From assembly GCF_900112575.1 (NCBI RefSeq), contig NZ_FOMH01000009.1, positions 47,289-111,288 of the forward strand: a stretch of 64,000 bases of DNA. Reading direction: 5' to 3'. The notes under the pieces are model-generated. The model had not been told where the DNA came from. It did not search any database and saw only the letters and a list, made by a program, of their open reading frames with translations. The position numbers and the translations under genes were made by a program. Shown in pieces: positions 52,156-60,138 of the stretch; the first letter of the stretch is position 1; each line of letters opens with the position of its first letter. The stretch comes from Flavobacterium phragmitis (GTDB lineage Bacteria > Bacteroidota > Bacteroidia > Flavobacteriales > Flavobacteriaceae).

Positions 52156-52171
52156 CCGTGTGCGTACACGG
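52156..52171. promoter_or_regulatory. CCGTGT-GCGT-ACACGG operator palindrome
   Basis: This is a perfect 6-bp-arm inverted repeat, GC-rich against an AT-rich background, touching the -7 element of the regulator promoter and lying between divergent genes. Such placement is typical of a self-repressing operator for a LacI-type protein. The protein that binds is inferred. Confidence 0.65.
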
Positions 52172-52280
52172 TATTTTTACAAATGTATGTAAAATGCATT
52201 GTAAAACAACTTATTTTTATAAAATAAAATAAAATTTACCGCACTGCTTTTATTTTTTTAACTTAAAAAGAATCAATATC

Positions 52281-53309
52281 ATAACCATCAAAAAAATTGC
52301 GGAATTAGCCAATGTCTCACCGGGAACGGTTGACAGGATTATACACAAACGCGGACAAGTAGCGCAGGAGACCGTTGACAAGGTTAATGCGATAATCAAA
52401 GAGTTTGGCTATAAACGAAATATTTTGGCGAGTAATCTTGCTTTAAATAGGAAGTTCCATTTTGCCGTTTTTCTTCCAAAATCGGAGACTTTAGAGTATT
52501 GGAAAAGTCAGGTGGAAGGAATTGAAAAGGCAGCAATTGAATTTAGTAAATTCGGAATTGTTCTTGATTATTTCTTTTATGACTATAATGTAGCATCTTT
52601 CAAAGAAACGGTTCAAAAATTAATGGAACTTGAGTGCGACGGATTATTGTTTGCACCTATTTTTTATGAAGATTCGGTTCAATTTTTAAAAGAATATCAA
52701 AAGAAAGATATTCCGGTTGTCATGATTGATTCTAATATTTCTGAAGGTAATCTACATGCTTATGTCGGACAGGATGCTTTTCAGAGTGGTTATCTCGCTG
52801 GAAGGTTAATCAGTTTTGCTGTTAAAAACGAAAGACAGGTTTTAATTTTTAAAATCACAAGAGAGATAGAAAGTACATCGGTTTATTTACAACGAATTGA
52901 TGGTTTTTATTCGTATTTTAAAGATCATGATGAACTGACTAATTTTAAATTTTCGGAAGTGACTTTAAAAGATTCCAAAATTGATCAGTTGAGTTTAGAA
53001 ATGTTTTCTGGAATAAACAGTGTTTTTGTTCCCAATTCCAGAGCTTATATTGTTGCCGAGTTTCTACACAAAAACAACATAAAAGGTGTCCGAATTATTG
53101 GTTACGATTTGCTAAAAGAAAATATAGAATATCTCAACAAAGGCGTAATTGATTTTTTAATTAACCAAAGACCCGAAGATCAGGGATATATGGGAATCAA
53201 TTATTTGTATAAGAAACTAGTTCTTCAAGAAGATGTAGAGCAAACGCATTATATCCCGTTAGAAATTATTTTAAAAGAGAATTATTTTCCTGCAAGGAAA
53301 TCTATTTGA
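52281..53309 (+). CDS. LacI-family regulator with non-standard start codon
   Basis: The reading frame is open from 52233. It codes for an intact LacI helix-turn-helix: TIKKIAELANVSPGTVDRII, then HKRGQVAQETVDKVNAIIKE, then FGYKRNILASNLA. The periplasmic-binding-like ligand domain follows. No ATG, GTG or TTG precedes the helix-turn-helix in frame after a stop at 52230-52232; the first, TTG at 52425, would delete it. The ATA at 52281 (translated MTIKKIAE) is the most likely start and gives 342 aa, normal for the family. An ATC nearby or a sequence error is also possible. It likely represses the divergent uronate operon and itself. Confidence 0.75.
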   Translation: MTIKKIAELANVSPGTVDRIIHKRGQVAQETVDKVNAIIKEFGYKRNILASNLALNRKFHFAVFLPKSETLEYWKSQVEGIEKAAIEFSKFGIVLDYFFYDYNVASFKETVQKLMELECDGLLFAPIFYEDSVQFLKEYQKKDIPVVMIDSNISEGNLHAYVGQDAFQSGYLAGRLISFAVKNERQVLIFKITREIESTSVYLQRIDGFYSYFKDHDELTNFKFSEVTLKDSKIDQLSLEMFSGINSVFVPNSRAYIVAEFLHKNNIKGVRIIGYDLLKENIEYLNKGVIDFLINQRPEDQGYMGINYLYKKLVLQEDVEQTHYIPLEIILKENYFPARKSI

Positions 53310-53350
53310 TTTCGTATTTACGAATAAACCCTTTAGGATTTATCATTTTT

Positions 53351-53432
53351 AAACATAGCCCATGGTTTCAACCACGGGAACACAACGCATAGTCACAACA
53401 CGTTTCCCGTGGTTGAAACCACGGACTATATT
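53351..53432. repeat. paired CCCGTGGTT palindromes, third copy
   Basis: AAACATAGCCCATGGTTTCA... (53351-53378) and the mirror half (53404-53432) enclose a 25-bp spacer, the same layout as at 28750-28828. Several positions differ (CCCATGG for CCCGTGG, GGACTATAT for GGGCTATGT), so this copy is older. A CTTAGTGCCTTTGTGGC repeat follows at about 53460-53476. Confidence 0.75.
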
Positions 53433-53487
53433 TACAATTAAAGAAGAAAATTTTTTGTGTCTTAGTGCCTTTGTGGCAAAACAAAAA

Positions 53488-54657
53488 CTATTTTTTAACC
53501 TTCACGACCAAAGGATTATTAATCTTTTCAGCAAAAGAACTCAAGTATTTTTCCCATTGCTGTTTCGTTTGATATGGACTTCCTTTTTTCCATCCGAAAC
53601 CAGCATAATATATGGCTTTATTGTTTTTAACAGTGATATTTCCGTAAAGGTTACTCAAATCTTTTTCATCTGTAACATGATTATCAAAACTGATTAAAGT
53701 GCCTTTTGGAGCTACTAAACCTAAACCAATTTCAGAATCATCGATAGGTTCCCAATAACTTAACCAGCCTTCTTTTAAGTTTGTTCCAATGGTACCTTTT
53801 TTATCATGAAGGGTTAATCCGGCAGTGAGAGTTTTGGTTCCTGTAATATTGATTTCAAAACGAGACAGCTGACTTCCATAATCCAAACTAATTAGTTTAG
53901 ATTCGGTTATTTTATTGCCTTTAGCATCCCAATCGGCATAAGTTAGAATGAAACTCGTTCTGATTGGTCCGGTTGTAATGGTTTTCCAGCTGATAAAGTT
54001 TTTAGAGAAATAATATTTTCCATCAACATTTACAGCAGTTCCGCCCACGCCACGACTCGGTCCAACCTGAAAATTGTCTAAACCTTCACCAGTATCTTTA
54101 TGATAACTTCCGGTTCCGTTAACAGTCTTTTCATACCATTTATTAATGATTGGATAATCGACTTTCTTTAACCAAGCATCAATTCCGCTGGTTAGAGTAC
54201 CGCCTGGAACGTTATCTTCAACCATTTTTTGAGCAACTGGGCCATACGTTCTAAAAGCTACTTTATTGTTTTCCCAAGCATAATCATCTGTTCTTTCTGG
54301 AACAAAACGAGAATAACAACTGATCGTTTTAGAAGCATTCGGATTATTTCCAGCTAAAATTTCAAAATCCTGTTTGGACGAAGCTTTTATTTTAGGTTGA
54401 AATAAAAGAACATCCATAGTTCCGTCTCCGTCATTATCTACTGTTTGAGTTTCAAGGAAAGAATTATTGCCAAGATCTTTTACAGCATAATTTTCAAGTT
54501 TAGCATCTGCTGGTAATCCCAGTATTTTTTTGGTAAGCTCAACGGTTTCAAACTCTCTATCGCCTTTTAAGTTATTGCTGATTGTGATGATTTTGTTTTG
54601 AGCTTGAATAGTAAAAGTTCCAGCCAGAATTGCGGTAAATAAAAAGTGTTTTTTCAA
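53488..54657 (-). CDS. secreted DUF4861-family protein
   Basis: This 389-aa protein has a signal peptide ending TIQAQ (residue 20). The body fits DUF4861: VPERTDDYAWENNKVAFRTYGP, GIDAWLKKVDYPIINKWYEK, DNFQVGPSRGVGGTAV and YYAGFGWKKGSP. Members are found in PULs that handle uronic-acid polysaccharides. A catalytic role is plausible, but I cannot name one. It sits next to the uronate genes and is convergent with the LacI gene. Confidence 0.75.
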   Translation of the reverse strand: MKKHFLFTAILAGTFTIQAQNKIITISNNLKGDREFETVELTKKILGLPADAKLENYAVKDLGNNSFLETQTVDNDGDGTMDVLLFQPKIKASSKQDFEILAGNNPNASKTISCYSRFVPERTDDYAWENNKVAFRTYGPVAQKMVEDNVPGGTLTSGIDAWLKKVDYPIINKWYEKTVNGTGSYHKDTGEGLDNFQVGPSRGVGGTAVNVDGKYYFSKNFISWKTITTGPIRTSFILTYADWDAKGNKITESKLISLDYGSQLSRFEINITGTKTLTAGLTLHDKKGTIGTNLKEGWLSYWEPIDDSEIGLGLVAPKGTLISFDNHVTDEKDLSNLYGNITVKNNKAIYYAGFGWKKGSPYQTKQQWEKYLSSFAEKINNPLVVKVKK

Positions 54658-54788
54658 AATTTATAGATTTAATTTTTTAAAAATCGGTTTGATAGGATTT
54701 TATAAAAGTACAAATCATAAAATAAATCGAAATACAAAAGAGGAGTAATTCTGTACAGAATGTTGAAAATTAACAAAAAAGTATAAAA

Positions 54789-54821
54789 TTGAAAATAGAT
54801 ATTTTTTGTAATTTACATTTG
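54789..54821 (+). promoter_or_regulatory. possible promoter of the HAD phosphatase gene
   Basis: TACATTTG at 54814-54821 matches the -7 consensus, and TTG at 54789-54791 lies 22 bp upstream, slightly long. The start codon is about 49 bp downstream. Confidence 0.45.
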
Positions 54822-54869
54822 CTCAATTGGATTCAGTGAGAATTTATAATTAAATGAAAATCAACAAAA

Positions 54870-55508
54870 ATGGTTAAATGTATTATTTTCGATTGTGATG
54901 GTGTTTTGGTGGATACAGAAAAAATAGGTAACGGAATATTACTTGAAATGGCATCAGAATATGGATTTCAATTAGAACTGGAAGAAGCTTATCATCTTTT
55001 TAATGGTCGAAGTCTTAAAGATTGTTTTGTACTGATTGAAAATGGAATAGGGAAAAAACTTCCGGAAGATTTTGAGTCGAATTATAGAGACAGAAGTTTC
55101 GAAGCTTTCAAAAAGGAAACCAAACCAATGGAAGGAATTGTTGATTTTCTGGATCATCTTAAAATTCCTTATTGTACAGCTTCGAGCGGACCATTAGAAA
55201 AAATCAGACTAAATCTAGGACTTGCAGGTTTACTTGACCGATTTGAAGGTAAAATATATAGTTCTTATGTTATTAAAAGCTGGAAACCCGATCCTGGAAT
55301 CTTTCTGCATGCCGCCGAAGAAATGGGATTTGATGTGAAAGATTGTATTGTAATAGAAGATAGTGTTGCTGGTGTGAAAGCGGGAATAAGTGGCGGTTTT
55401 AAAGTATATGGTTTTGCCAATGGATTTAATAATGAAGATTTAAAACAAGAAGACGCAATTCTTTTTCATAGTTACAAAGAGTTAGGCACTATGCTTGGGA
55501 TTGATTAG
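54870..55508 (+). CDS. HAD-superfamily phosphatase (beta-phosphoglucomutase-like)
   Basis: This 212-aa HAD-IA hydrolase shows motif I FDCDGVLVDTE (about 7-17), motif II TASSGP (about 103), motif III with KPDPGIF (about 137) and motif IV VIEDSVAGVKAG (about 160). The cap is of the C1 helical type. Such enzymes dephosphorylate small sugar phosphates; YieH-like and beta-PGM-like members are the closest in layout. The position next to the PUL suggests a sugar phosphate substrate, but this is inference. Confidence 0.85.
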   Translation: MVKCIIFDCDGVLVDTEKIGNGILLEMASEYGFQLELEEAYHLFNGRSLKDCFVLIENGIGKKLPEDFESNYRDRSFEAFKKETKPMEGIVDFLDHLKIPYCTASSGPLEKIRLNLGLAGLLDRFEGKIYSSYVIKSWKPDPGIFLHAAEEMGFDVKDCIVIEDSVAGVKAGISGGFKVYGFANGFNNEDLKQEDAILFHSYKELGTMLGID

Positions 55509-55570
55509 TATTTTTTCTGATTAAATTGAAATGATTCAACAGGACAAATTTGTCGGATGAGTAATAAAGT

Positions 55571-55599
55571 AAACTCCGTTTGGAGTTTCTCATCGGCAG
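55571..55599 (+). repeat. REP-like element with a different stem
   Basis: AAACTCC-GTT-TGGAGTTT forms a hairpin followed by CTCATCGGCAG. The tail is that of the REP elements around the transposase at 60 kb, but the stem is unrelated in sequence and still base-pairs. A second hairpin (TTTGTCCTGTAGGGACAA, 55626-55643) lies next to it. Confidence 0.65.
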
Positions 55600-55804
55600 A
55601 AAAAAAAATGTACGACCGATATGTTTGTCCTGTAGGGACAATTCAAAATGTTGCATATTTAGATTTCGATATAGGAATGCGGTAAACATTATCATTCAAT
55701 AACAATATCGTAAACTCATTTAGATATTAAATCGATAAAATTGTTGCTTATTAAAAGTGCCAAAGCTTCTAATAAGTCCCCATTTTATTAAAGTTAAAAA
55801 ACCT

Positions 55805-57730
55805 ATGAATTCAAAATACATTTCAGTTTATATACTATCCTTTTTTATTTTTTTCAATTTTTGCATTTCGGCACAAAAAAAACAAAACTTAACCGGAACC
55901 CAAATTGCCTTTTTATCCGATGTTCATCTTCAGGATTTATTTGGAGGTTTCTCAGATTCAGATTATAAAGGCGTTTTAAATCCAAAAACGGGACAATATG
56001 CGTTAGTACGCACAATGTCTTCTCAGCTTCATTCTACACGAATTTTTAATGAAAACTACTTTGCTTTTTTAGCAGCGCTCGAAGATATCGCCAAGCGAAA
56101 AATTAAATATGTAGCACTTCCCGGAGATTATACAGATGACGGCCAGCCAATTCACGTTCGCGGTTTGGCAAAAATTTTAGATGAATATCAAAAAAAATAC
56201 GGAATAGAATTCTTTATTACTACAGGAAATCACGACCCAGTTGGACCATTTGCACAAGAATCCGGTAAAGAAGATTTCTTAGGAAAAGAAGGTAAAAGTC
56301 AGCCCATTTATAGCAAAGACGGCATCTATAAGCCCAATCTACAAATTGAACAGCCTGTTGTCATAACAGCCGATATTGCTAAAATGGGTTATTTAGGAAT
56401 TACAGATAATTTGAAAAACTTCGGTTTTCATCCAAACAAAAATTATAAATTCTGGGCAACTCCATTTTCTAACTATACAAGCGAGAATTATTCGTTTGAG
56501 AAGTCATTAGAAAGTTCAAAATTATTTAACCGAATGTATGAAGTAACACCTGGTTATCAAGTTCCAGATGTGAGTTATGTGGTGGAACCAATTGACGGAC
56601 TTTGGTTAATGGCAATTGACGGAAACGTTTATATTCCGAAAAAAATGAATGGTGATCCAAAAGATTCAAATAGTTATTCTGAAGCCAGTACGGGGTATAA
56701 TAATGTACTTTCAAACAAAAAACATCTCATTAAATGGGTTTCAGCCATTTCGGCACAGGCCAAAAAACAAGGAAAAACTTTAGTAGCCTTTAGCCATTTT
56801 CCAATGATTGATTTTAACGATGATGCTTCCGCAGAAATAAAAGAACTGCTTGGGCCAAATAAATGGCAGTTAAACCGAGTTCCAGTTGAAGAAGTAGCAC
56901 AGGTTTTTGCCGATGCTGGTTTAAAGATTCACTTTGGTGGTCATATGCATATAAATGATACGGGAGTTAGAACAACTCAAAAAGGAAATACTTTAGTGAA
57001 TATTCAAACGCCATCGCTTGCTGCATATATTCCGGCCTATAAATTATTGACCTTAAAGAAAGATAATGTTGTCGATATTCAAACCATTACAATTGATAAT
57101 GTTCCGAGATACGATGAATTATTTGATTTATATAAGATGGAATATCAGTTTTTAGAAAGTCAGAACTCCAAAGATATTTGGAATATCGATATTTTGAAGA
57201 CTAAAAATTATCATGATTTTACCGATTTTCATTTGAAGGAATTGGTGCGTCTTCGTTTTCTAAAAGACGATTGGCCTGTTACTTTCAAGGATTTTATTCT
57301 GAATGTTTCAGCAAAAGATTTACTGGTTTTAGCAAATGTACAATCTGATTACGATTTTGATTTTATCTTGAACAATAAAAGTCAGTTTGAGAAAGAATGG
57401 AAAGAAGCAGATACAAAATCAGAGCAAATTTTGGTTCAAAACAAAATTAAAAAAGAAGATTTTAATTGGACAGGAAACGACCTTTTAATTGATTTTTATC
57501 GTTTTAGAAGCGCCGATGAATTAGCATTTGCTGATGTGTCAGAAGAGAGAGTGGCATCTTATAAAGTTTTATCAAAGCTGTTTTTAGATTCTAAAGATGA
57601 TGTTTCAAAACATTTGCAAAAGCAGATGAAATTGTTCTTTAGTATCTTCAATAAATTTATGCATGAAGTTCCTGCGGATCATTTTACAGTTGATCTTCAT
57701 ACTGGTGAGATTAACCGCAAAGAGCGCTAA
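55805..57730 (+). CDS. secreted calcineurin-like metallophosphoesterase
   Basis: The ATG at 55805 gives a 641-aa protein starting with a strong signal peptide (FNFCISAQ). A longer reading from 55757 would bury it and is rejected. The metal-binding motifs are in the classical order: FLSDVHL, PGDYTDDG, TGNHDP, FSHFP and GGHMH. It should hydrolyse phosphoesters in the periplasm or at the surface. The C-terminal 200 residues have no recognised domain. The last codons and stop fall in the left arm of a large intergenic inverted repeat. Confidence 0.85.
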   Translation: MNSKYISVYILSFFIFFNFCISAQKKQNLTGTQIAFLSDVHLQDLFGGFSDSDYKGVLNPKTGQYALVRTMSSQLHSTRIFNENYFAFLAALEDIAKRKIKYVALPGDYTDDGQPIHVRGLAKILDEYQKKYGIEFFITTGNHDPVGPFAQESGKEDFLGKEGKSQPIYSKDGIYKPNLQIEQPVVITADIAKMGYLGITDNLKNFGFHPNKNYKFWATPFSNYTSENYSFEKSLESSKLFNRMYEVTPGYQVPDVSYVVEPIDGLWLMAIDGNVYIPKKMNGDPKDSNSYSEASTGYNNVLSNKKHLIKWVSAISAQAKKQGKTLVAFSHFPMIDFNDDASAEIKELLGPNKWQLNRVPVEEVAQVFADAGLKIHFGGHMHINDTGVRTTQKGNTLVNIQTPSLAAYIPAYKLLTLKKDNVVDIQTITIDNVPRYDELFDLYKMEYQFLESQNSKDIWNIDILKTKNYHDFTDFHLKELVRLRFLKDDWPVTFKDFILNVSAKDLLVLANVQSDYDFDFILNNKSQFEKEWKEADTKSEQILVQNKIKKEDFNWTGNDLLIDFYRFRSADELAFADVSEERVASYKVLSKLFLDSKDDVSKHLQKQMKLFFSIFNKFMHEVPADHFTVDLHTGEINRKER

Positions 57731-57894
57731 GATTTTGCGCAAAGCACGCAAAGAATTTTTTAAGTTGAATTTTATAAATAAAAAAGTTCGCAAAGCTTTA
57801 TCTATAAAGCTTTGCGAACTTTTGCTTTTATGTAACACAATCCTAGATAAAAAACCTTGCGTGCTTTGCGCAAAATCTTAGCGTACTTTGCGGT
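57714..57894. repeat. large nested inverted repeat of CTTTGCG type
   Basis: The outer arms, 57714-57752 (ACCGCAAAGAGCGCTAAGAT...) and 57856-57894, are inverted copies over 39 bp with few mismatches. Between them a 20-bp perfect hairpin (57782-57801 with 57804-57823, loop CT) has the sequence AAAAGTTCGCAAAGCTTTAT. The left arm contains the phosphoesterase stop codon. The remainder of the gap to 58042 holds only a TATATTTG -7-like element at 57970-57977. Confidence 0.85.
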
Positions 57895-58042
57895 AAAAAA
57901 CTTTTAAGTAACTCGAAATAATATAATAAACGAATAGTTAAATATAATTTCTATGTGGTTGATAATAAGTATATTTGAGTATGAATTAAACATTTTTTGA
58001 AATCTAAAACAAACTTCATTAAATAACTCAAAAGTACTGAAT

Positions 58043-58411
58043 ATGATACATCAAATTGACACTACCGATAATGTTGTAGCCTTTAGAGCTTTGGCAGAAG
58101 TAACAAAAGACGATTTTTTAACAGCAGTAGTTCCTGCTGTTGAGCATCTAGTAAAGCAGATAAACGAAATTAATTTTCTACTAGTATTAGATACCGATAT
58201 TCAGAATTTCACCGCAGGAGCCTGGCTTCAGGACGCACTTCTTGGATTGGAACATCTTGGAAAATGGAATAGGGCAGCAATTGTAACAGATACCGATGAA
58301 ATCATATCTTTTACAAATGGATTCAGTTTTATTATTCCAGGTGAATTTCGAGGATACAAAAGAGTAGAATTCAATAAAGCATTGAACTGGGTTGAAGGAA
58401 ATATTTCTTAA
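58043..58411 (+). CDS. SpoIIAA-like (STAS/SEC14-type) protein
   Basis: This 122-aa cytoplasmic protein matches the SpoIIAA-like family (DUF3478): FRALAEVTKDDFLTAVVPAVEHL, NFLLVLDTDIQNFTAGAWLQD, WNRAAIVTDTDEIISF and IPGEFRGYKRVEFNKALNWVEG. Family members occur singly in many bacteria, and their function is not established. A possible -7 element TATATTTG lies 66 bp upstream, and a strong terminator follows. Confidence 0.8.
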   Translation: MIHQIDTTDNVVAFRALAEVTKDDFLTAVVPAVEHLVKQINEINFLLVLDTDIQNFTAGAWLQDALLGLEHLGKWNRAAIVTDTDEIISFTNGFSFIIPGEFRGYKRVEFNKALNWVEGNIS

Positions 58412-58414
58412 GTT

Positions 58415-58466
58415 TATATAAAAAGAGAAAAGAGCGCTACACAGCGCTCTTTTCTCTTTTTATATA
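58415..58466. terminator. 24-bp perfect stem terminator
   Basis: TATATAAAAAGAGAAAAGAG followed by CGCT pairs exactly with its complement after the loop ACAC. The stem has A and T runs on both sides, so it suits the convergent genes 58043 (+) and 58481 (-). Confidence 0.9.
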
Positions 58467-58480
58467 ATTTGATTCGTGTA

Positions 58481-58759
58481 TTAATGATTATATTCGATAC
58501 CGCTGGTTGATTTAGCATCGATTTTTTCTTTCGTTACCTGACTGTATTTTTTATAACATGCAGAAGCTAAAATCGGCAAGGCAATACTTCCTACAACTGC
58601 ACTGGCTTTTGGATGTCCTGTTTTTTTTAGAACTGCCGAAGCGACAAGAGCACCAACACCTGCAAAGACCATTTGTTTTACAGAAAGATTAAGAGATTTA
58701 CTTGGTTCTGGAGTGATTCCATGCAATAATGGGTCTATGAAATTTAAATTGTCCATCAT
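58481..58759 (-). CDS. small membrane protein of unknown function
   Basis: This 92-aa protein has two short hydrophobic stretches (MVFAGVGALVASAVL at about 30-44, and ASAVVGSIALPILASA at about 52-67) with basic residues between, so it is probably a two-helix inner membrane protein. I do not recognise a family. It is followed on the same strand by two more small genes and may belong to their operon. Confidence 0.6.
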   Translation of the reverse strand: MMDNLNFIDPLLHGITPEPSKSLNLSVKQMVFAGVGALVASAVLKKTGHPKASAVVGSIALPILASACYKKYSQVTKEKIDAKSTSGIEYNH

Positions 58760-58794
58760 GTTAATTTATTTAGTTATTACTTATTTTTTTAAAA

Positions 58795-59187
58795 TTATTG
58801 TTTATCGATTTCAGTTTCACTCTCGATTTTTTCGATTTCCACCTTTTCTTTTTTAATGGCTTGACGCAGTAAAGCAAAAAGACTCATGTAAACATTTGCT
58901 ACAAAAACCAGAGAAAACCCTGCCAAAATATAGCCTCTCCAATCATTTAACAAAAGTTTATAATCACAAAGAATCAAGAACGCAATTGTGACATAATGAC
59001 TGAAGCAATATTCGCAGGTTAAAAGATAGAAAAATTTTCTGGATAGTAAAAATCTGTCATTTTTAGAACGTCTGACACAAAACTCATGAGGTTCTCTAAA
59101 AATTTCTTCATGTGTCACGGTCCAGCTAATACACGCTATCGGTATTGCCAGTATAAAAAGCCAAATGATTTGTGTTACAATTTCCAT
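58795..59187 (-). CDS. small membrane protein with CEYCFSHY motif
   Basis: This 130-aa protein has an N-terminal membrane helix (about 6-24), further hydrophobic segments at about 60-78 and 85-108, and a charged C-terminal tail. CVRRSKNDRFLLSRKFFYLLTCEYCFSHYVT carries three Cys and a His, given here as motif parts CVRR and CEYCFSHY, which could bind a metal or form a disulfide. The family is unknown to me. Confidence 0.6.
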   Translation of the reverse strand: MEIVTQIIWLFILAIPIACISWTVTHEEIFREPHEFCVRRSKNDRFLLSRKFFYLLTCEYCFSHYVTIAFLILCDYKLLLNDWRGYILAGFSLVFVANVYMSLFALLRQAIKKEKVEIEKIESETEIDKQ

Positions 59188-59215
59188 AATAATCTATTTC
59201 ACAGGTGAGTAAAAA

Positions 59216-59719
59216 TTACTCTCTTGGATGATTTTCAGGATAATGTTCAGCATCAAAATCATTCAATTCTTCATCTTTATCCAAATCTCGTTCTTTTTCT
59301 TCATCATTTTCCTGATTTAAATCAGTTGCAGTATCATTTTCATCATCACTATGATGATTTACTTCGTCATCATTTGTAATAAGCCCATCTTCATTGATGA
59401 TTCTTTCCTGATTTGGAATATTTTCTGCTCTTATACTTTCATTTTGATGAGTATCGTTGGAAGCATTTCTTCCGTCGTCAATAAATTCCTCCTGATACTG
59501 ATATTGGTCATAATCCTCCTCGTAAATCGCGTTTTCATTTTCGACAGGAGTATTTTGATCCATAATATCAGGATCTTGTTCTCCGTAGTTATCTTCGTTT
59601 CTGTTTTGAAATAAATTTTGCTCATCATAAAAAGAATCAGCCTGATAATCTACGGGAGTATTTTGGTCTATAAAATCAGGATCGTATTGACCATAATTTT
59701 CGTTATTTAGATTTTTCAT
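59216..59719 (-). CDS. acidic low-complexity protein with two internal repeats
   Basis: This 167-aa, strongly acidic protein is made mostly of Asp, Glu, Asn and Gln. NYGQYDPDFIDQNTPVD (about 8-24) is repeated as NYGEQDPDIMDQNTPVE (about 44-60). It has no signal peptide, membrane helix or Cys. It is probably disordered. The function is unknown. It is first of a group of three minus-strand genes. Confidence 0.6.
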   Translation of the reverse strand: MKNLNNENYGQYDPDFIDQNTPVDYQADSFYDEQNLFQNRNEDNYGEQDPDIMDQNTPVENENAIYEEDYDQYQYQEEFIDDGRNASNDTHQNESIRAENIPNQERIINEDGLITNDDEVNHHSDDENDTATDLNQENDEEKERDLDKDEELNDFDAEHYPENHPRE

Positions 59720-59884
59720 AATTTCTTTTTTTAATGTTTATCTTGATTTGAAAAATGCCTGTTTTACAAAGTTAATTTGGCAATTGCCAAAATGTATTAC
59801 AGAAATATATTTGGTATTTCTATAATTTTCAGTTGGTTACCGTTATGTGTTTTTTAAATACTAAAATCGTAAAATATTAAAACG

Positions 59885-60070
59885 TAATTGAGATTGTCAA
59901 AAACGTCCCTACAGGACGAAACAAAATGGCGATTAACATTGAGTTCTACCGATGAGATGTTCCTAGCGGAACATTTTTCACATGTTAATGACATTGGGTT
60001 CTGCTACTGGAACATTTTCATTTTGGCTTAAAATGACATTTTAATGTCTTCTGGAAGACATATGAATTAT
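59885..60070. repeat. cluster of REP-like hairpins upstream of the transposase
   Basis: Several short palindromes lie in the 419-bp gap 59720-60138. They are ACGTCCCTACAGGACG (59902-59917), an inverted-orientation REP CTACCGATGAGATGTTCCTA... (59946-59972), GTTCTGCTACTGGAAC (59997-60012) and ATGTCTTC-TG-GAAGACAT (60044-60061). They share a layout but not a stem sequence. The first part of the gap (59720-59880) shows nothing. Confidence 0.7.
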
Positions 60071-60107
60071 TGATTTTTTTGAATTTTATAGCAAATGTTA
60101 AAAAAAT

Positions 60108-60134
60108 GTTCCGCTAGGAACATCTCATCGGTAG
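60108..60134 (+). repeat. REP element directly before the transposase start
   Basis: GTTCCGCTAGGAAC (hairpin) plus CATCTCATCGGTAG (tail) ends 4 bp before the transposase ATG. An identical copy lies after the gene at 60674-60700. Confidence 0.85.
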
Positions 60135-60138
60135 ACCT

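Noticed and set aside
52425..53309. TTG 52425 as start of the LacI-type regulator
   Set aside because: It would remove the complete helix-turn-helix, which is intact and in frame upstream.
55757..55804. Upstream ATG at 55757 for the phosphoesterase
   Set aside because: It places 16 residues before a clear signal peptide; ATG 55805 is the better start.
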